Assembly: GCA_002197995.1 (NCBI GenBank)
Contig: NGZR01000001.1
Location: 1,054,001 to 1,118,000, forward strand
Reading direction: 5' to 3'
Length of the DNA stretch: 64,000 bases
Source of the DNA: Gaeumannomyces sp. JS-464
Lineage: Eukaryota; Ascomycota; Sordariomycetes; Magnaporthales; Magnaporthaceae
Notes under the pieces: model-generated
Database searches by the model: none
What the model saw: only the letters and a program-made list of their open reading frames with translations
Told to the model about the DNA's origin: nothing
Program-made: the position numbers and the translations under genes
Shown: piece by piece, positions 48,342 through 60,451 of the stretch
Layout of the letters: every line of letters starts with the position of its first letter
Numbering within the stretch: the first letter of the stretch is position 1

Positions 48342-48365
48342 GCGGTTTCCCAATTGGGAAACCGC
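48342..48365. repeat. 24-bp perfect palindrome
   Basis: GCGGTTTCCC AATT GGGAAACCGC is self-complementary over 24 bases, 31 bp outside the Gypsy-1 LTR. It could be a protein-binding site or the tip of a small inverted-repeat element. No flanking repeat was found. Confidence 0.7.
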
Positions 48366-48457
48366 GCCTTATTACCAGCTATAACGCACCGCACTACAAC
48401 CGTGGTAACGACGTCACGCTAAGAAAACGACGCTATACGGCAAACCAAACTGGGGAC

Positions 48458-48729
48458 TGTTAGTGCATATAATGCACGAAGATATTAAAGTTATTAATTA
48501 CGTCGTATGGCGTGATTTAGGGTTTATACTTACCCTGTAAGTGTTTTACTTACTTTGTAAGTGAAACGCTTACCCCGCACTTATTTATATATAAGTGCGG
48601 TATATATATAACTTTATTTATTTATATAAGGGCCTTTTTTCCCCTGCGCTAGTAATAGGAATTCCTAAGGAATAGCATGCCTTTAATACAATCCTTTTCC
48701 CTATATCACCTTTAGCATTGATCCTAACA
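48458..48729 (-). mobile_element. 272-bp solo LTR, copy 2, outside the transposon block
   Basis: Inverted copy of 8,274-8,545, same length, starting TGTTAGTGCAT and ending GATCCTAACA on the plus strand. It is flanked by GGGAC (48,453-48,457) and GGGAT (48,730-48,734), a 5-bp target duplication with one transition. Both internal stem-loops are kept, one with a single transition. No internal retrotransposon sequence is attached. Being less mutated than copy 1, it is the better consensus for this LTR family. Confidence 0.85.
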
Positions 48730-50713
48730 GGGATGACGGCGTGGCATTAATTGGCAGTTAGAGGACCAACTGCGGTTTAAAAGGGAGGTATTATTACGGG
48801 ACTAAGCCCAGTACATTTGTATTTAGCTATGGATCCGCCAGCTCCTTACAAGGCCCAGCGGACTTTCCCTTTGTGTAATAACAAACCTGTAACCTAATAC
48901 CTAGCTGCAGCGCCGTAACAGGCACGCAATTATAATTAAAATATTTTAATTAAATTAAATAAATTGGTACAAAATATTTATAAATTCGATAATATCCAAA
49001 CGATACAATATATATTTTTACGACGTTTAGGTGCCTGTATACGGTTTGCTTATAACTACAAGCTGCATTTTTAGGCGCGTAAATAAACGGTTCAAATTTA
49101 CAATCCGTCTGACCCTACCCAAATGTTATGCGAGAGAGTTTGCCAAAACCCCGCCTCCGCGGTATAGTAGGCAGGAACACCATGCTTGGCGGCCGAGTTT
49201 TTATTCTCTGGTGCACGTGGGCAAGTCTAAGGGAGGAAAACAATGTATGTGAGAATAAAAGTGTCTAGACATACGTATTGCACAGACAAATGTCCAGGTG
49301 TTGTGCCCACCAAGACCCCTAACTGGGGCGACAGAGGAGAGTAAGCGTGGGTGGGCCGCGAGCGATGCCACCGTGGCTGTGTGGCCGACGTCTGCATCGC
49401 GATGACCATGCTCCAGGCCAGTATCAACGAAGCCTGAATGCTCTTGACGCGATTCCCACAGTTCAAACAGTGGGATCTAAGCTGGATGTGCCATAAGGTG
49501 TTGACTCGCCGATGAGAGACGTCGCCCACCATGTGCCGCTCTTTGTGGATCTTGCCAGAGCGTTGGCTGCAGGCGGGGGCCTAAAGGTCGGTCTGGTGAT
49601 GGCGGCGATGGAGCTTGTGGTGTTGAAGCTTGCGTGGACATGTCGAATTCTTTCTCCTTGTCGGCTGCACAGCCCCAAAGCCGGCCCTTGGCGCTGCTGG
49701 CCCAATAGCCGTCATGCTGGGCGAGGTTCTCCCGCGTGGCTTGAAGCCTCGACCAGCCTCTGCCGCATCACCCCTCGCCCCTCGTAGGCTACCAAATTCC
49801 CGGTGACGCACCTCGGTAGCTTGGGGCCGTGCTGGGCCCCCTGTCGCCGGCCATCTGCACCCCAGTTTCGTTGGCAGTGTTGTGGCGGGAAGTGAAGGAC
49901 AGCGGTCGGTTCATTGGAGGAGCGCCCAATTTAGAAAAGCGCAGCAGCTTGCAGGTCCTAGCACTGGCGGACGACTGCGGCCTGCCCTGCAGATCTGGTG
50001 CAAAATCAATCGTGCCATCCCATCACCCACATATCTAAAAAGGGATGCCAACGCCTCGAGCAATTCCATCTCGGATTGACAAACAGCACCAGAAGCAAAG
50101 AGCAACCTTGGGCATCGCAAACAGGTGTAGGTGTTGCTCCCAAAACAGCCTGCTCCAACATTCAGTGCCAGAACCAACGAACGCCGTGCCTCTGCCACGT
50201 CGGCCTGGCACGAACTGCACGCACGACGCAGCGGAGCACCCGCCGAGCTCGATCTGCACACAAACCATCGCCGCCTGCGACACTCGACGGTGGACGAGCC
50301 CTGGCGAATTCCCCCCTGCACACGCCGCCTGTGACCCGAAACGACGAAATTACGACCATTTGAACCGAGTTGGGCCCGCCGCCCACCGCTCAAAAACAGG
50401 GAGGGTCCATTCGATAGTCGGCCGCCCCAGTCCGCGGATTCCATCCTGTCGGCCCTACAGAGCGCAATCTGGACCACCAGCCCGCCCACTCCGCACCCGC
50501 CCCATCTCGGCGCCTCTCCCGCAGGCGAATCCCACCCTTGACCCTTGAGCAACGACGTCCCTCAACACGAATCTCACCACTGCAGGCAGCAACGAGAACC
50601 GCTCCAGACCGACACCGCCCTCGACCTCGGCCTCCGGGCCTCCCGAAAATACAAGAAGAAGGATATAACAACAAAACCACACAAGGAAAGGATCGCGCGA
50701 GCACGGAGTAACC
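48730..50713. other. Intergenic region and promoter/5' leader of the LSB5-like gene
   Basis: An AT-rich patch lies at 48,915-49,030 (TTAATTAAATTAAATAAATT). From 49,050 the sequence is GC-rich unique DNA. Open frames exist on both strands (the longest 50,552-49,911 minus), but they are overlapping, Arg/Ser/Pro/Cys-rich and without a domain, as expected by chance in GC-rich DNA. No tRNA was seen. Confidence 0.6.
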
Positions 50714-52554
50714 ATGAAGGCTATGAAAGGTTTGAGCATGAACAAGGTGCTTGGCGGCATCAAGAGGAAGCCGACGAACGGTATGCATGCCACTGCCCGG
50801 TCATTTGGCGCGCGCACAAGTCGCAGCCTTCCCCGATCACCAACTAGCGCCCATTCCGGAAGCTGACGAGGCGTCCCGCCTCTTCTCCATCAGGGCTCAA
50901 CAGCGATGCCAACGGTTCGGGGTCAGGCGCTGGCCCCGCAGACGAGACGCCCGAGGTCACCGCCTCTCGCAATGTGGTATGCATGCATCGCCGGCGGAAA
51001 ACAGGAGCGTGGGCGGGCGCGGGCTGACCAGACGCTGTGTGCTCGACAGAGGCATTTCTGCGAATCGGGAGGGCGCGAGAATGCGGTACGTTCCCCCGAA
51101 CCCACCAGCGAGGTGCGCATGCGCCCCGCAGAGGCTGACAGCAGACACGCAACAGGGCGACGAGGTGACCTTCCTACCCGCCATCGTCGACGCCGCCGAG
51201 TCTTCCCCCGCGGCGGCGGCCGAGTGCGCGCGCATCATCCGCAAGTATCTGCACAAGGACTTCTGGACCAAGCCGTCGTTCCAGTACAATGCCATCATGC
51301 TCGTCCGCATCCTGGCCGACAACCCCGGCCAGACCTTCACGCGCGCCATTGATAAGAAGTTTGTCGACGTTGCCAAGGAGCTGCTCCGCTACGGCCGCGA
51401 CGCATCGGTCCGCCAGATGCTCATGGAGACGCTCGATGCCTTCGAGGCTACCAAGGCGTACGACGAGGGCCTGAGCCTCATCCTGGAGATGTGGAGGAAG
51501 GAGAAGGAGAAGGCTTACAAGGCCTATGGCGTGCGTCATGCTCCCCGCCTCGTCCGTGAAACTAGATCACCATGCTGACTGTTGCACCATTATGTGCACC
51601 TGAAACCAGGTTCCACCGCCACAACCAGTCCCGCGCATGCCGAGCGGCGGGCCGCCGTACAACCCACACTCCCAGAACTACTTTGCTCGCAGTCACAGGA
51701 ACAAGCAGCTGCCGGAGCCCGTCGAGCTGGCCAACCGGCTCGAGGAGGCGCGCACGTCGGCCAAGCTCCTGCAGCAGGTCGTGGCCTGCACGCCGCCGGC
51801 CGAGGTGCTCAACAACGACCTGATCAAGGAGTTTGCCGACCGCTGCCTCAGCGCCTCGAGGTCCATACAGGGCTACATGACAGCCGACAACCCGGCCCCG
51901 GACAACGACACGATGGAGTCCCTTATCGACACCAACGAGCAGCTGCAGACGGCCCTCAACCAGCACCAGCGCGCCGTGCTCAACGCCCGCAAGCACATGG
52001 GGCTCGGCGATCAGGCGACGCCGCCCGCCGGCGCGCCACCCCAGAGGACCGCGACCGGCGCGACGATCGGATCGACCGGAGCGCAAGCCGAGCCACAAAA
52101 CGGACTGGGCTTCCGATCGTTCGAGCCGAGCAGCCGCAAGGCGGTTGGCAAGCAAGCCGAGGCCGGACCGAGCAGGTCGACGAACGCCACGCCCAGGCCG
52201 GAGGAGGACCCGTTCGCCGACCCCGTTGAAGAGCCGAGTGGTGCTGGTGCCCCCTCCCGCGTCGGAGCTGCGGGGTCGTCATCAGCCGCCGGAGGGTCAG
52301 GGGCGGCAGCGGCGACGCCAGTATCACCGATCGAGCCGTCTGACAACGGGCCCCCGAGACTAGCGCTGGAGCCGTTCCACCCGGGCGGCTTCGGGGGTTC
52401 CGGGACGGACAAGGCGGCTGCTGGCACCGGTGCCAGGAGCAGAGGCATGACGCACGGCTCCGAGGACTTGTACAACGACTCGGACGACGACCGATACAGG
52501 CCCGGCGGCGCTTCAAAAGACGCCAAGGCACAACAGCCCGTACATCGCTACTAG
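50714..52554 (+). CDS. LSB5-like VHS- and GAT-domain endocytic adaptor
   Basis: Five exons are supported by splice sites, branch points and frame: 50,714-50,780, 50,894-50,976, 51,050-51,085, 51,156-51,530 and 51,610-52,554 (501 codons). Introns are 113, 73, 70 and 79 bp with CTGAC-type branch points. Exon 1 gives MKAMKGLSMNKVLGGIKRKP. The VHS domain begins with ASRNV-RHFCESGGRENA and runs through DFWTKPSFQYNAIMLVRILA to EMWRKEKEKAYKAYG. The GAT three-helix region starts NKQLPEPVELANRLEEARTS and ends near KHMGLGD. The tail (about 170 residues) is Gly/Ser/Pro/Ala-rich and disordered, ending in an acidic patch NDSDDDRYRPGG. Fungal LSB5 proteins link actin regulation and ubiquitin-dependent trafficking; this role is inferred from the family. 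The gene is single-copy and GC-rich with no sign of RIP. Confidence 0.9.
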
Positions 52555-53742
52555 GGCTTTGCGAGGATGGCGTGGCGATGAGAAAAGGACGCCGTCTTCA
52601 CGGCGAGGAATCTGTTCCCCTGCGAAGCGCGATACAAGGCATTTGCTATTTGCTGAGTCTTTTTTTGTTTTTTTTTCCTCCCCAACCTTTCGAATGTTTC
52701 GTCTCTTCTTCCTTCAATCGTGGCTTGGGGCGCGACGTTGTGCTGTCAAGGGTCCGGTACATTCTCACCCTTACTTTGGATTGGAATTTCTCCGCTTCCT
52801 TTCTTTTTTTTTCTCTCTTCCTTCTTCATTTTTATCCCTGTGGTCCCAGATAGCAAGCAAGTCCACCCTGTTTTTGCCCCCTTCGCACTTGTGCCAGTCA
52901 GTATCATATTATAGTTAGGAGCTTGGCTCTGTTGAATATCCATGCCTTTCATTTCAGTCCGAACTGGTAGCATGTAGCAAACGGTGGATGGATGCTTGCC
53001 GCCGTACCCAGCTGCAGGTAAAACGCACAAGCAGTGGCTTGTTGTTATTGTCGTATAAGTCCGTATTTCGTATGCCCTGCCCCCGTCGTCCAGAAGACAG
53101 CCGCGACGTTATCGCAGATACTGATGGGTCACGCTTGTATGCTACTCACTGCCAGTTTGTTGACTTTTTTTTCGACTTGTTGCTTTCCTTTCCGCTTGGC
53201 AAACGCTTCGCGGTCAGACGATCTTACCGGCCAAAGGGGCAGAAGAAAGACGGTGATTGCCGTGGAAAGCACGGATACAAGGAGGAGGGGCCGCGAAGTC
53301 GGGGATCATTTTTCGTCTCGGGACCCTTTCCGGATTGCGATCCCAAAGAATGAGGGGCAATACCTGTACCTAGGGGAGGCATGTAAGGGTGTGTAAGGGT
53401 CCAGGGTGCAAGGGATTTTCTTCCCAGCCCTTTCGTCTTCTTTCTTCTTTATTCTTCTTCCTTCGTCGGATAACTCACTCACCCCTTGCACCCGTCAGCG
53501 AGACCTTTTGCTCAATGTTGGGACGAAAAATACAACTTGCGCGCGCCCTGAGGCCGACCAACCTGGCTTTGCTTGGACGAACCAGTCGGGGAATTTTGCG
53601 TCGTGGCATGGGCAGCCTCCCATCTTCCCCCCGGGTGCTGCAACGTCAAGGACGGCCCCCTCGTCAGCGGTTGACCAGTTGCGTTTGCAGCCAAGGCAGT
53701 GCTCATGCAGCCAGCTAAGAACGGATCCATTGGGTCGGTTCC

Positions 53743-53761
53743 TTTTTTTTTTTTTTTTTTT
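53743..53761. repeat. Poly-T tract (19 T)
   Basis: A run of 19 T after GGTTCC, in unique DNA with no poly-A-type retroposon next to it. Confidence 0.9.
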
Positions 53762-55596
53762 CTTTCTCGCAAGCACCACCCCGATCGGGAAACGCTTGCT
53801 CGCCTATCGTCGGCGGCCCTTCCATGACCTGGGCGGCTTACATTGGGACTCCACATTGAAAAAGGTGTGCAGGCTTATACGCTGCGAGGCCAGAACTGAG
53901 CAGCCTGGGTTTAACATATGGCGAGATGGATGAATACGATGTGGCCGTCGATATTTTCCCGCGGCCCGAAGATCTAGAACAAAAGAAATACGCTATCAGG
54001 CAGGGATCTCCTAGTGCTAGGTTGTTTGGTGGCGAGCTTCGGCCTGTGCGCCTTTGGCTTCGATATGTTTCATGATTGCCCTTGCTTCGCTGAACAAGAC
54101 AACCACCGCCCTTTGGCGAGAATCGTTTCTCGGCCCTCGGACTAACATGCCGGCCGCTTCCGCTAGACAGGCGTCTGCGCCCAAGCGTCGTGACCCCAAG
54201 CCCATCCGCTCTCGCCCCGAGCCCAGACCCCGCAGCTGGGCCTGGAAGCAGACAGCCACACTTCATGGGCTGGTTCCTGGAGTACCAGTGCACCGTGGAG
54301 GCGGCCGTGATAACCGACGGCGGCCGCGGCGGATCCCCTCGGGCGCACCAGTCCGCCCCCGCCCGGTATAACTTTGGATACCTGTGGACCGGATTGCTGG
54401 GAGAGATGGACAACTGTCTGGTACCTTAGGTAGGTAGCACCCACGATCACACCCTGGGCGAGGGTATGTCGGCAGAAAGGATTCTGTTGCGAAGCTGTTG
54501 CAACCCAGCGAGTCTTGGCCGGGGTTGGTGTAACCTTGCACATCTTGCCCGAGTCGCTGCCCGCTTTAGCAATTTCCATCACTCCTGGATGCATGGACTT
54601 TTATGACCCTGCTACCGAAGCTGCATTCGTGACGGCACAAAAACACGGCCGGGCAGGCAAATATGCCGAGCCAGCTCTCTTGTGCGGCCGACCGGGCAGT
54701 ACGAGTAGAGTGCGAGGATTCCCATGGGCCGCGAAAGGCTAAATGGCCGCGTCGGCCTTGTTGCTGGAAGGCGGCTGACGGCGGCTCGAGTCAAAAGAAG
54801 GACGCACCCGGCTGGGTCCCTCTCCAGGGCCACTCGCAACTATGGGATGAATTGGGTTAGGGATGAAAATCGTGGGTGGGGCGGGCTGCAGGCCTGCTGA
54901 TGGCTGACAACACCTCGCACCACGTCAAATCAGTGTTTTCCATGCCGTCGCCTTGGGTCAAATTTGCTCGGATCTTTCCAGCATGGCCAACATGGTTTGA
55001 TGGCGCCATCATTCCTTCTTCTTCTGCAAGCGGATCAATCTCGCCGCCATTCACCTCCCCCGCACAGCCCAGGCCGGCGAATGAGCCGTGCGCCGACTCC
55101 GGGCCACCAAGAGCAGCAGCACGATTGGACCGCCAAAACCTGTCAGGCCGTCTCGGCACCAGCCCTTGCCTCGACGGGCTCGCCTAAACCTTTTTGCCTG
55201 CCACGTCTCAACTTATCAGCGAGGCGCACGGGCGGCATGGCGGGTTTATCCTCCGCCCGCGTGGGAATAAGGCCAGACTGGGCCTGTTTCCCGGCAAGCG
55301 AGCGCGGGGGCTAGCGCTTGGGCCTCGAAATATCCCATCGCGATAAGGTCCTCAACAGACAGTGGAAGCGCTAGAAGAGGAAAGAAAAAAAAAAAAACGG
55401 CTTGGCAGCCACATGGCAGTGGAGGTAGGCAGATGGGCAGAAAGTGTCAGATCGACAGCGCGCCGCAGACGAGGTCAAGCATCCCATCCTTGTGCTACGT
55501 CTCCGTCCAGCCAACCACTGATGGCGTGCCGGTGACGGCCCGAGAGGACCAGGGACCTCTCGTCGGTGGCAGGGAGGGGCCCTATCGTTGACGGAT

Positions 55597-55625
55597 AGAC
55601 AGACAGGCAGACAGACAGACAGACA
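55597..55625. repeat. (AGAC)n microsatellite
   Basis: About seven AGAC tetranucleotides with one AGGC interruption. It is likely length-variable between strains. Confidence 0.9.
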
Positions 55626-57732
55626 CCTATCGGAGGTCGTCGGAATTTCCCATCTTCGTAGCACACGTCGGCGACGAGCAGACTCGTGCCAAGGCAAAAA
55701 AGAGACATGCAGTCAAGCGCAGGCCAAAGAGTGCCCGAGGGGTGGCAGAGCATCGCGATTGGACGGGCATGTTGACACAGCGCTACGGCACAGGGCCCCA
55801 CCCGCTGTTCCACGGCCTCGGCCAGGGGGCTAGCAGGAGGTTGCAGTAGCGTTCCGAGCGCAAATCCTCCCGACTGGGAGAGCAGCGGTCCACCAGCTTG
55901 CGATTGCACGCTGGCTGACATACATGTCACGATCGACCCCGTTTCTTTCTTGTTTCTCAGCTTCTGGAAACGCCCGGGCGGGGGACCTCGTCCGCCCAAA
56001 CGTCCCTGCCGATGCAGCGACTGGTGCCTCCGCCCGCCCCACGACCCCACGGCTCCACAGCTCCTCCAAAATTCGAGCTCAACCAACGAGCGCTGTCGCT
56101 CCCTCTCACCTCTTTCCGTTTTGGGCGAAACTTGCGAGCCCCCGACCACCAGACGCACTTGGGCAGGTGCGAAGCGCGGGCAGGCGCCAGACATCAGCAG
56201 CTCCGGGAACGACTCCAACAGCGCACTGGGTGATGGCCCAAAAGGACGTCTGCATGCGAGCTGGAAACGGGGCTCTGTGCAGACTGCCAGATTCTTCGAC
56301 TCTTTCTGTGGCTGTGCCTGGTCGGTGCGCAAAAAAACGACGGCCGATTCGATTCTCATCAACCACCACACATTGCATTGCGTACCAACGAACCTTCTGC
56401 TTCCACGGCCGCCAACACCCCTGTCCTCCCTGTTTCTCTCTCTCTTCTTGGCTGCAGCCAGCCAAAGGTCCCCTCGACAGTCTCTCGTCCTTTCCGTGCC
56501 ACGCACTTCCCTTTCGAGGGGCCTATCGGACCGCATCCTAGAAATGTGATTCGGCGAGAGGAGAGGAAGCCTGCTCTGACCTCGTCTCGCTGGCCACTAC
56601 TGGCCCCGACTTCAACGTCCACGGCACATGCTGGCGGGGGGTCCTTGGAGCGGCATGGGGCGGCACCCCGTGTCCCACTCCCGTCCAGGTGGCGGGTTTG
56701 GTCACCACCCAAGACGGGCATTGAAACCGCAGGGTAGAGAGCAGCCCAGCACGCTTCGATGCTCAACATGTCACGTTCGTCTTCGTCCCATCCTCTGCCC
56801 GCTTTCTTGCTTTTGTTCCCCCCTGCTCTTGTCAGTCCCGCGCCCTGAGACTTCAGCCGCTTCTTCCGGACGTTGTAAAGACGAAGCAGCCAGACTAACA
56901 GCCTGCCATCCATCACCACTGGCGCTCGCCCAAGCTCCTCCAGCCCTCGTTTCTTTGTTTTCTTTCCCGCTTCCCGCCCCTTCCTCCGCTAACGCAACTT
57001 CCAAGCCCGCGGCCCCTGTCGACAGCTGTCCGATATATTTCGGGTATACCTCCACATACCGTGTCTGCCATCCACCCCGGCCTCTAGTGCTGCTGCTTGT
57101 CATCCTGACTCTCCTCGTCTTTTTTCTCCACCTGTTCTCCCCGGGCAGCCCGCCTCTGATATCCACATTGGGGCCACGTCTGGCAGTCCTCTCTCTCCTC
57201 GCAGATCCTAGATCCTCACACACCACCCTCCTCCACATCACGCCTTACACCCTTGATATGCACGGTCACAATCCGTCTGGCTGGAACCCGGCCCCTGTCT
57301 TGCAGTAGTCCCTTGAGTCTTTCTTGGGCCCGCGAACGTCGCCTTCTTGGGCACAGCGTTCATCTGGCGTCCTTGTCGCCCCTCACCCGCTGACACTGCA
57401 TGTCCTAACCCAACGGGCGCCCAGTCGTCTTCTCCCGTGCGCCCTGGCCGCCAACATATACCATCTATCTATCCGCCATTGCTTTTCCTTGGTCCTTCCC
57501 TCATGGTATCCGTCAGGTCTTGATTCCTGTGTTTGGCCAACCCGACATGAAAGCTCCAAGTCTGTCACATGCCCTCACCGATATCCCCTCGCCGTGCTTC
57601 CATCCCATACAAGAGCGCACCACCCATGGACCAACGCCATCAACTGTCGGCCACATTGCTCGCGCGGCTTCCGGTCCCGCCCTTCTACCACCCATCCAGT
57701 CCTTCTCGCAACCCACAGGCTTCTGCCAAACC

Positions 57733-59969
57733 ATGGCTGTGGCATCGCACCGTGCCAGACGAGGCCAGTTGGTCCATGTCCACTGCCTCGCTGCCGAGAT
57801 ATTGGCTTTAGTTTTTCGACATGTAAGTATAACTTTTCGTCCCGTCTGTGGCCGTCCCATTCACTTCTGCCTACCTATATATATCCGTTCGACTCTATCT
57901 TCCTCAAGCATATGGCGGAGTCCACCGTTGACATCATTGCCTCGCGCTCTCGCAGGTCCGCGACCAAAGTTTGAGGGATATTGTTGCAGTGCGCCTGGTG
58001 TGCCGCCGTTTCAACGAGATTGCAACACCCATCCAGTATCAGACCTTGGTCCTCACCAAGAGGCTCCTCTATTACCCTAGCCAGGACCGTCTCTTAGCGG
58101 CCTATGCGAACATGCATCTTTACACCAACCATGTGGTAGCCTCCATCGACGACCAGGAGAACTGTGTCCATAACCACAGGGCCGTTGCTCGAATAACAGA
58201 AAATATCATGAAACTTTCCGGCTTCACGTACGCGGAATCCCCGGCCCCCCTACTTCCCTGTCCTCGCCAAACCATTCCTCCCCTGGGTGGATGAATACTC
58301 TCTGAATCTAATGATAATATCAATACTAACGTATCAAATGCGCCATAAAGTTGGCGCTATTCACGAACCGCCTCATCGACGCCCTGTACATGTCCCATCG
58401 GCCTCCTTTTCCTTCGGGCCCCGGGTGGTCGCGGTGCATTACGCAGGGAGACCAAGGTCCACATTGAGGGCTTTTCCCCAAGATTCATGGAGCAGCACCA
58501 AGACGCCCTTCTCGACGGGATCCCGACCGAGCTGCTTGCGTCGCTCAACACGGCCTATCCAAACCCGCCCCTCCAGGGAGGCATAAACGGACTCAAACAG
58601 ATACTCCTCAGGTCCGGGTCGATGAAGGTTTTCCAGTATCACGACAGAGGCCAAGGGACCAGCTTCAAGTTCTCAGGAACTGATCGGCTCCCCAGCTTCG
58701 AAGAGCTCCGCATGGAGTGCTATGACTGGGTGCATAATAAGGAGGACGTTGTGCGGCACTGGGACTTCTCTTGCATCCGGTCGCTTCAGCTCATCGACAT
58801 GCCCGTTCTGAGGACCCTGCGGTCACTCAACCCAAGGGACCTCTGGGGCCTCCGAACTCTGGCGTTGCGGGACTCGGGGATCTCGGATGGCCGTGAGGAA
58901 CTCTCGCGACTCCTGGACACGATTGTGCGATCGCACGTGGCCGCGCTGGAGCGGCTAGAGCTGACAGTTGAAACGAAATTCTTCGGGACGGGCGCTCTGC
59001 TACGTCACGCCAAAACGCTCCGGCACCTCTCGCTGCGAGACTTTGTCGGCTTCTCTGACGACACCCGTCGATGTCCTACCCTATGGGTTGGCGACCTTGA
59101 ACGATTGGCCTCGGAACTTGTCGAGTTGCGCACCTTGGAGCTGGATATGGACACTGCGCGGACGGATCCGCCGCTCTTCCTCAGGGCGCTGTGCACGTTT
59201 CCCAAGTTGCACACCCTCACGATACATGTACAGTACGTCCACATCCCTGTCCTTCTGGCGTGACACTGTAATCATGGGCAAAGGACAAAGGACTGACGGG
59301 TCGGTCTGGCAGCACCGCCGTTCACCCCTTCGAGGAGCTGCCACCCCAGATTGACAAGGACCGCGAGGCAGCGATGCAACTTTTCTCGTTCCTAACAAGC
59401 GAACGAGCCAAAGCCATAGCAGCGGCCAACGGATCAGGCGAACCTCCCAGCTGGCGGCGCGTCACGCTCAATGTTGGTGGCTGGAAGCCCGTCATGGTAC
59501 GGCGGCTGAGCCGGTCCTGGAAGGCGCAGAACCGCCGCGGAGTCTTTGCAGAGCGCTGCTTCGTGATGCAGCGGCGGCAGGGCTCACCGCTCTTGCCGCC
59601 CGAACCGTACGAGGTCAGCGAGGTCGCCTGTGACGAGTTGGGGAGGGGTCACTTCGACTCCCCTATCGGCCCTGATGTCAACGACGAACTGGGGAGGATA
59701 GCGCACCGCATGGGCCAGGCTGAAGACCCAGATGAGGCACCTGAGGTATGTTGGAAGCATTGGATTGAGATCCACACACTCTCTGTTGCTGCTGCTTGCG
59801 ATACTTGGTCAAACACAGGTTCCCACTTGCTCTAGGCTATGTTACTGACCTGACCATAAACGGTTAGTTTTCCTATAGTGACTTTACAGAAGCCATCCTC
59901 GAGTATATCCATAAAGGAACAATCCCTCCTGGGAACGTCTTTGCGAGCCAGGCAGCAGACTTTTGGTGA
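57733..59969 (+). CDS. F-box protein, with an unresolved frame break in the middle
   Basis: Exon 1 (57,733-57,822) and exon 2 (from 57,956) join across a 133-bp GTAAGT intron to give the F-box: CLAAEILALVFRHV, then RDQSLRDIVAVRLVCRRFNE. Exon 2 continues to about 58,227 (ARITENIMKLSGFT). A large exon ending at 59,232 contains leucine-rich, LRR-like text (RSLQLIDMPVLRTLRSLNP; LRHLSLRDFVGF; VELRTLELDMD). It is followed by 59,313-59,745 and a last exon 59,868-59,969 (YSDFTEAILEYIHKG, stop TGA). Between about 58,228 and 58,486 no single frame joins the parts. A probable intron 58,228-58,350 (branch CTAAC at 58,326) leads into FTNRLIDALYMSHRPPFPS, but the frame must then shift by one to reach ETKVHIEGFSPRFMEQHQ. 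F-box proteins recruit substrates to SCF ubiquitin ligases; the substrate is unknown. Confidence 0.75.
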
Positions 59970-60451
59970 CGGCAGCCGACAGTCGCCGACGTATTATTAA
60001 CAACCGACCGACATTCTTCCTATCGAGCCATTCCCCGACTACAGACGACGTTGGGAAACAAACGCGCTCTCTTCCACCCGACCTCGAGACCTGCTTGAAG
60101 AGACGGCGCATAATCCGCATAATCAGTGGAGACGAGGAGGCCTTGTCAAACAAGGCTCGAATGCATTTTGCGCATGTAGCAGCATAAAATCTAAGGCGTC
60201 CTGCTCTCGTTCCCTTTTATTCTGGGTACTTGACGAGACATCAAGACATTCGAATATAGGGCGACAAGGGGACTTAAAACGAATAATCTTCGCACTGTTT
60301 GCAGACTTGGCGATGGTTTTTTGACCCCTGAATGACTTTGAGCAGCCTTTATTTTCATAAAGCGTCGATCACCGATCGTTATGATCTTCGTTGCGATACG
60401 GGGTCAACAGCGCAAAGGCATAGAGAGGCTATCTGAAATGAAAAAAAAAAA
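59970..60451. other. Intergenic, no feature seen
   Basis: Short open frames only. A poly-A run (60,441-60,451) lies just before the kinase fragment. This probably includes the 3' UTR of the F-box gene. Confidence 0.5.

Larger units (their letters stand above)
52555..57732. other. 5.2-kb stretch with no gene I can support
   Basis: 52,555-52,920 is probably the 3' UTR of the LSB5-like gene (T/C-rich runs). Further on are many overlapping open frames on both strands. The longest is 353 codons, minus 56,536-55,475, and is Arg/Gly/Pro/Ser-rich without domain or splice logic. The part 56,300-57,730 is pyrimidine-rich on the plus strand (runs such as TCTCTCTCTCTTC), suggesting a promoter and long leader of the F-box gene. 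A long non-coding RNA or fast-evolving gene cannot be excluded. Confidence 0.5.

Noticed and set aside
48116..48422. Open frames on both strands around the Gypsy-1 5' LTR
   Set aside because: They fall in the non-coding LTR and its flank. They stay open only because this part escaped mutation.
49911..50552. 213-codon minus-strand frame upstream of the LSB5-like gene
   Set aside because: There is no domain and several frames overlap on both strands. It lies where the promoter and leader of the intact gene should be.
55475..56536. 353-codon open frame on the minus strand, the longest in the window
   Set aside because: It is Arg/Gly/Pro/Ser-rich with no domain, overlaps 200-codon frames on the other strand, contains the translated AGAC microsatellite (Ser-Val-Cys-Leu repeats), and fits chance openness in GC-rich DNA.
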